32,149 nt of DNA from NCBI GenBank assembly GCA_037379885.1, contig JARRJC010000034.1:1-32149 (forward strand), read 5' to 3'. The position numbers were made by a program, and so were the translations under genes. Under the pieces are notes generated by a model that made no database searches, was not told where the DNA came from, and saw nothing but the letters and a program-made list of their open reading frames with translations. Below are positions 32,019-32,149 of the stretch, one piece after another. Positions within the stretch are counted from its first letter, which is position 1. Each line of letters opens with the position of its first letter. The DNA is from Limibacillus sp. GTDB taxonomy: Bacteria; Pseudomonadota; Alphaproteobacteria; Kiloniellales; CECT-8803.

Positions 32019-32149
32019 ATCCTTCGAGACGCGGACCTTCGTCCGCTCCTCAGGATGAGGCGGGAGCTTGTACCAAGCCCTCTCCGCCACAGTATGAGTT
32101 TGCGCCCAACCTCATCCTGAGGAGGTCCCGGGACGGGGCCGTCTCGAAG
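32019..32149. repeat. Pair of inverted palindromic intergenic repeats (REP-like)
   Basis: Copy one (32019-32060) reads atccttcgagacgc at one end and tcctcaggatgagg at the other, with an inner hairpin gcggac/gtccgc closed by cttc. Copy two (32110 to the window edge) is the reverse complement arrangement: cctcatcctgagga ... gtctcgaag. The outer motifs match between copies while the inner stems differ, as in interspersed palindromic elements of many alphaproteobacteria. Copy two is cut by the window edge. Confidence 0.75.

Overview
The window is about 32 kb of dense, GC-rich, single-chromosome-type bacterial DNA. Gene content and order point to an alphaproteobacterium of the Rhodospirillales/Kiloniellales kind. 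The supporting markers are a RegB/RegA redox two-component pair, an MmcB-type DNA repair protein, rpe followed by a heparinase II/III-family protein, a dapF-mtaB-ftsY block, and an ffh-rpsP-rimM-trmD-rplS-leuC-leuD block. The exact genus cannot be read from the sequence. There are no phage, IS or CRISPR signatures, and I saw no tRNA or rRNA gene. No stretch over 300 bases lacks a gene.

Layout. Bases 1-602 hold a YgjP/DUF45-type metallopeptidase gene on the minus strand. Its 3' part, including the HEVAH zinc motif, appears flipped onto the plus strand in bases 1-109. Bases 662-3793 (minus) hold an Ada-like repair/HTH protein, a SCO1/SenC copper chaperone, an alpha-ribazole phosphatase-like protein and CobS. 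Divergently, 3903-7755 (plus) holds CobT, RegB, RegA and a PP2A-like metallophosphatase. Bases 7765-9760 hold a DODA-type dioxygenase (minus), a NnrU/ICMT-like membrane methyltransferase (plus) and MmcB (minus). Bases 9858-14093 (plus) hold gamma-glutamyltransferase, ribulose-phosphate epimerase and the heparinase-like protein. Bases 14113-18336 hold an EamA transporter, a DUF4242-like protein, an OsmC-like protein, a class III cyclase-TolB-TPR protein and a MAPEG-like membrane protein. Bases 18576-19448 hold a CspA-family cold shock gene and two small unknown genes. Bases 19482-22571 (minus) are dapF-mtaB-ftsY. Bases 22732-25437 (plus) are one continuous frame encoding a kinase-like domain, a helical/TPR-like region and a SAM methyltransferase, broken by a single UGA. 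Bases 25667-31971 (plus) are the SRP/ribosomal/leucine block. The window ends in a palindromic intergenic repeat.

How the genes work together. CobC, CobS and CobT make up the nucleotide-loop assembly part of cobalamin synthesis. RegB/RegA is a redox-sensing global regulator, and in Rhodobacter its operon includes a SCO1 homologue (senC/prrC); here a SCO1 gene lies close by but is separated by the cob genes. FtsY and Ffh, the receptor and the GTPase of co-translational targeting, are both present about 5 kb apart. RpsP, RimM, TrmD and RplS are ribosome and tRNA maturation functions. LeuC and LeuD form isopropylmalate isomerase.

The observations most worth checking are the UGA-interrupted kinase-methyltransferase fusion, the 10-bp-flanked inversion at the left edge, the long acidic pentapeptide tail of S16, the OsmC-like protein lacking its second cysteine, and several operator-like palindromes. 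I found no convincing wholly new multi-gene system. The kinase-methyltransferase gene is the least explained locus.
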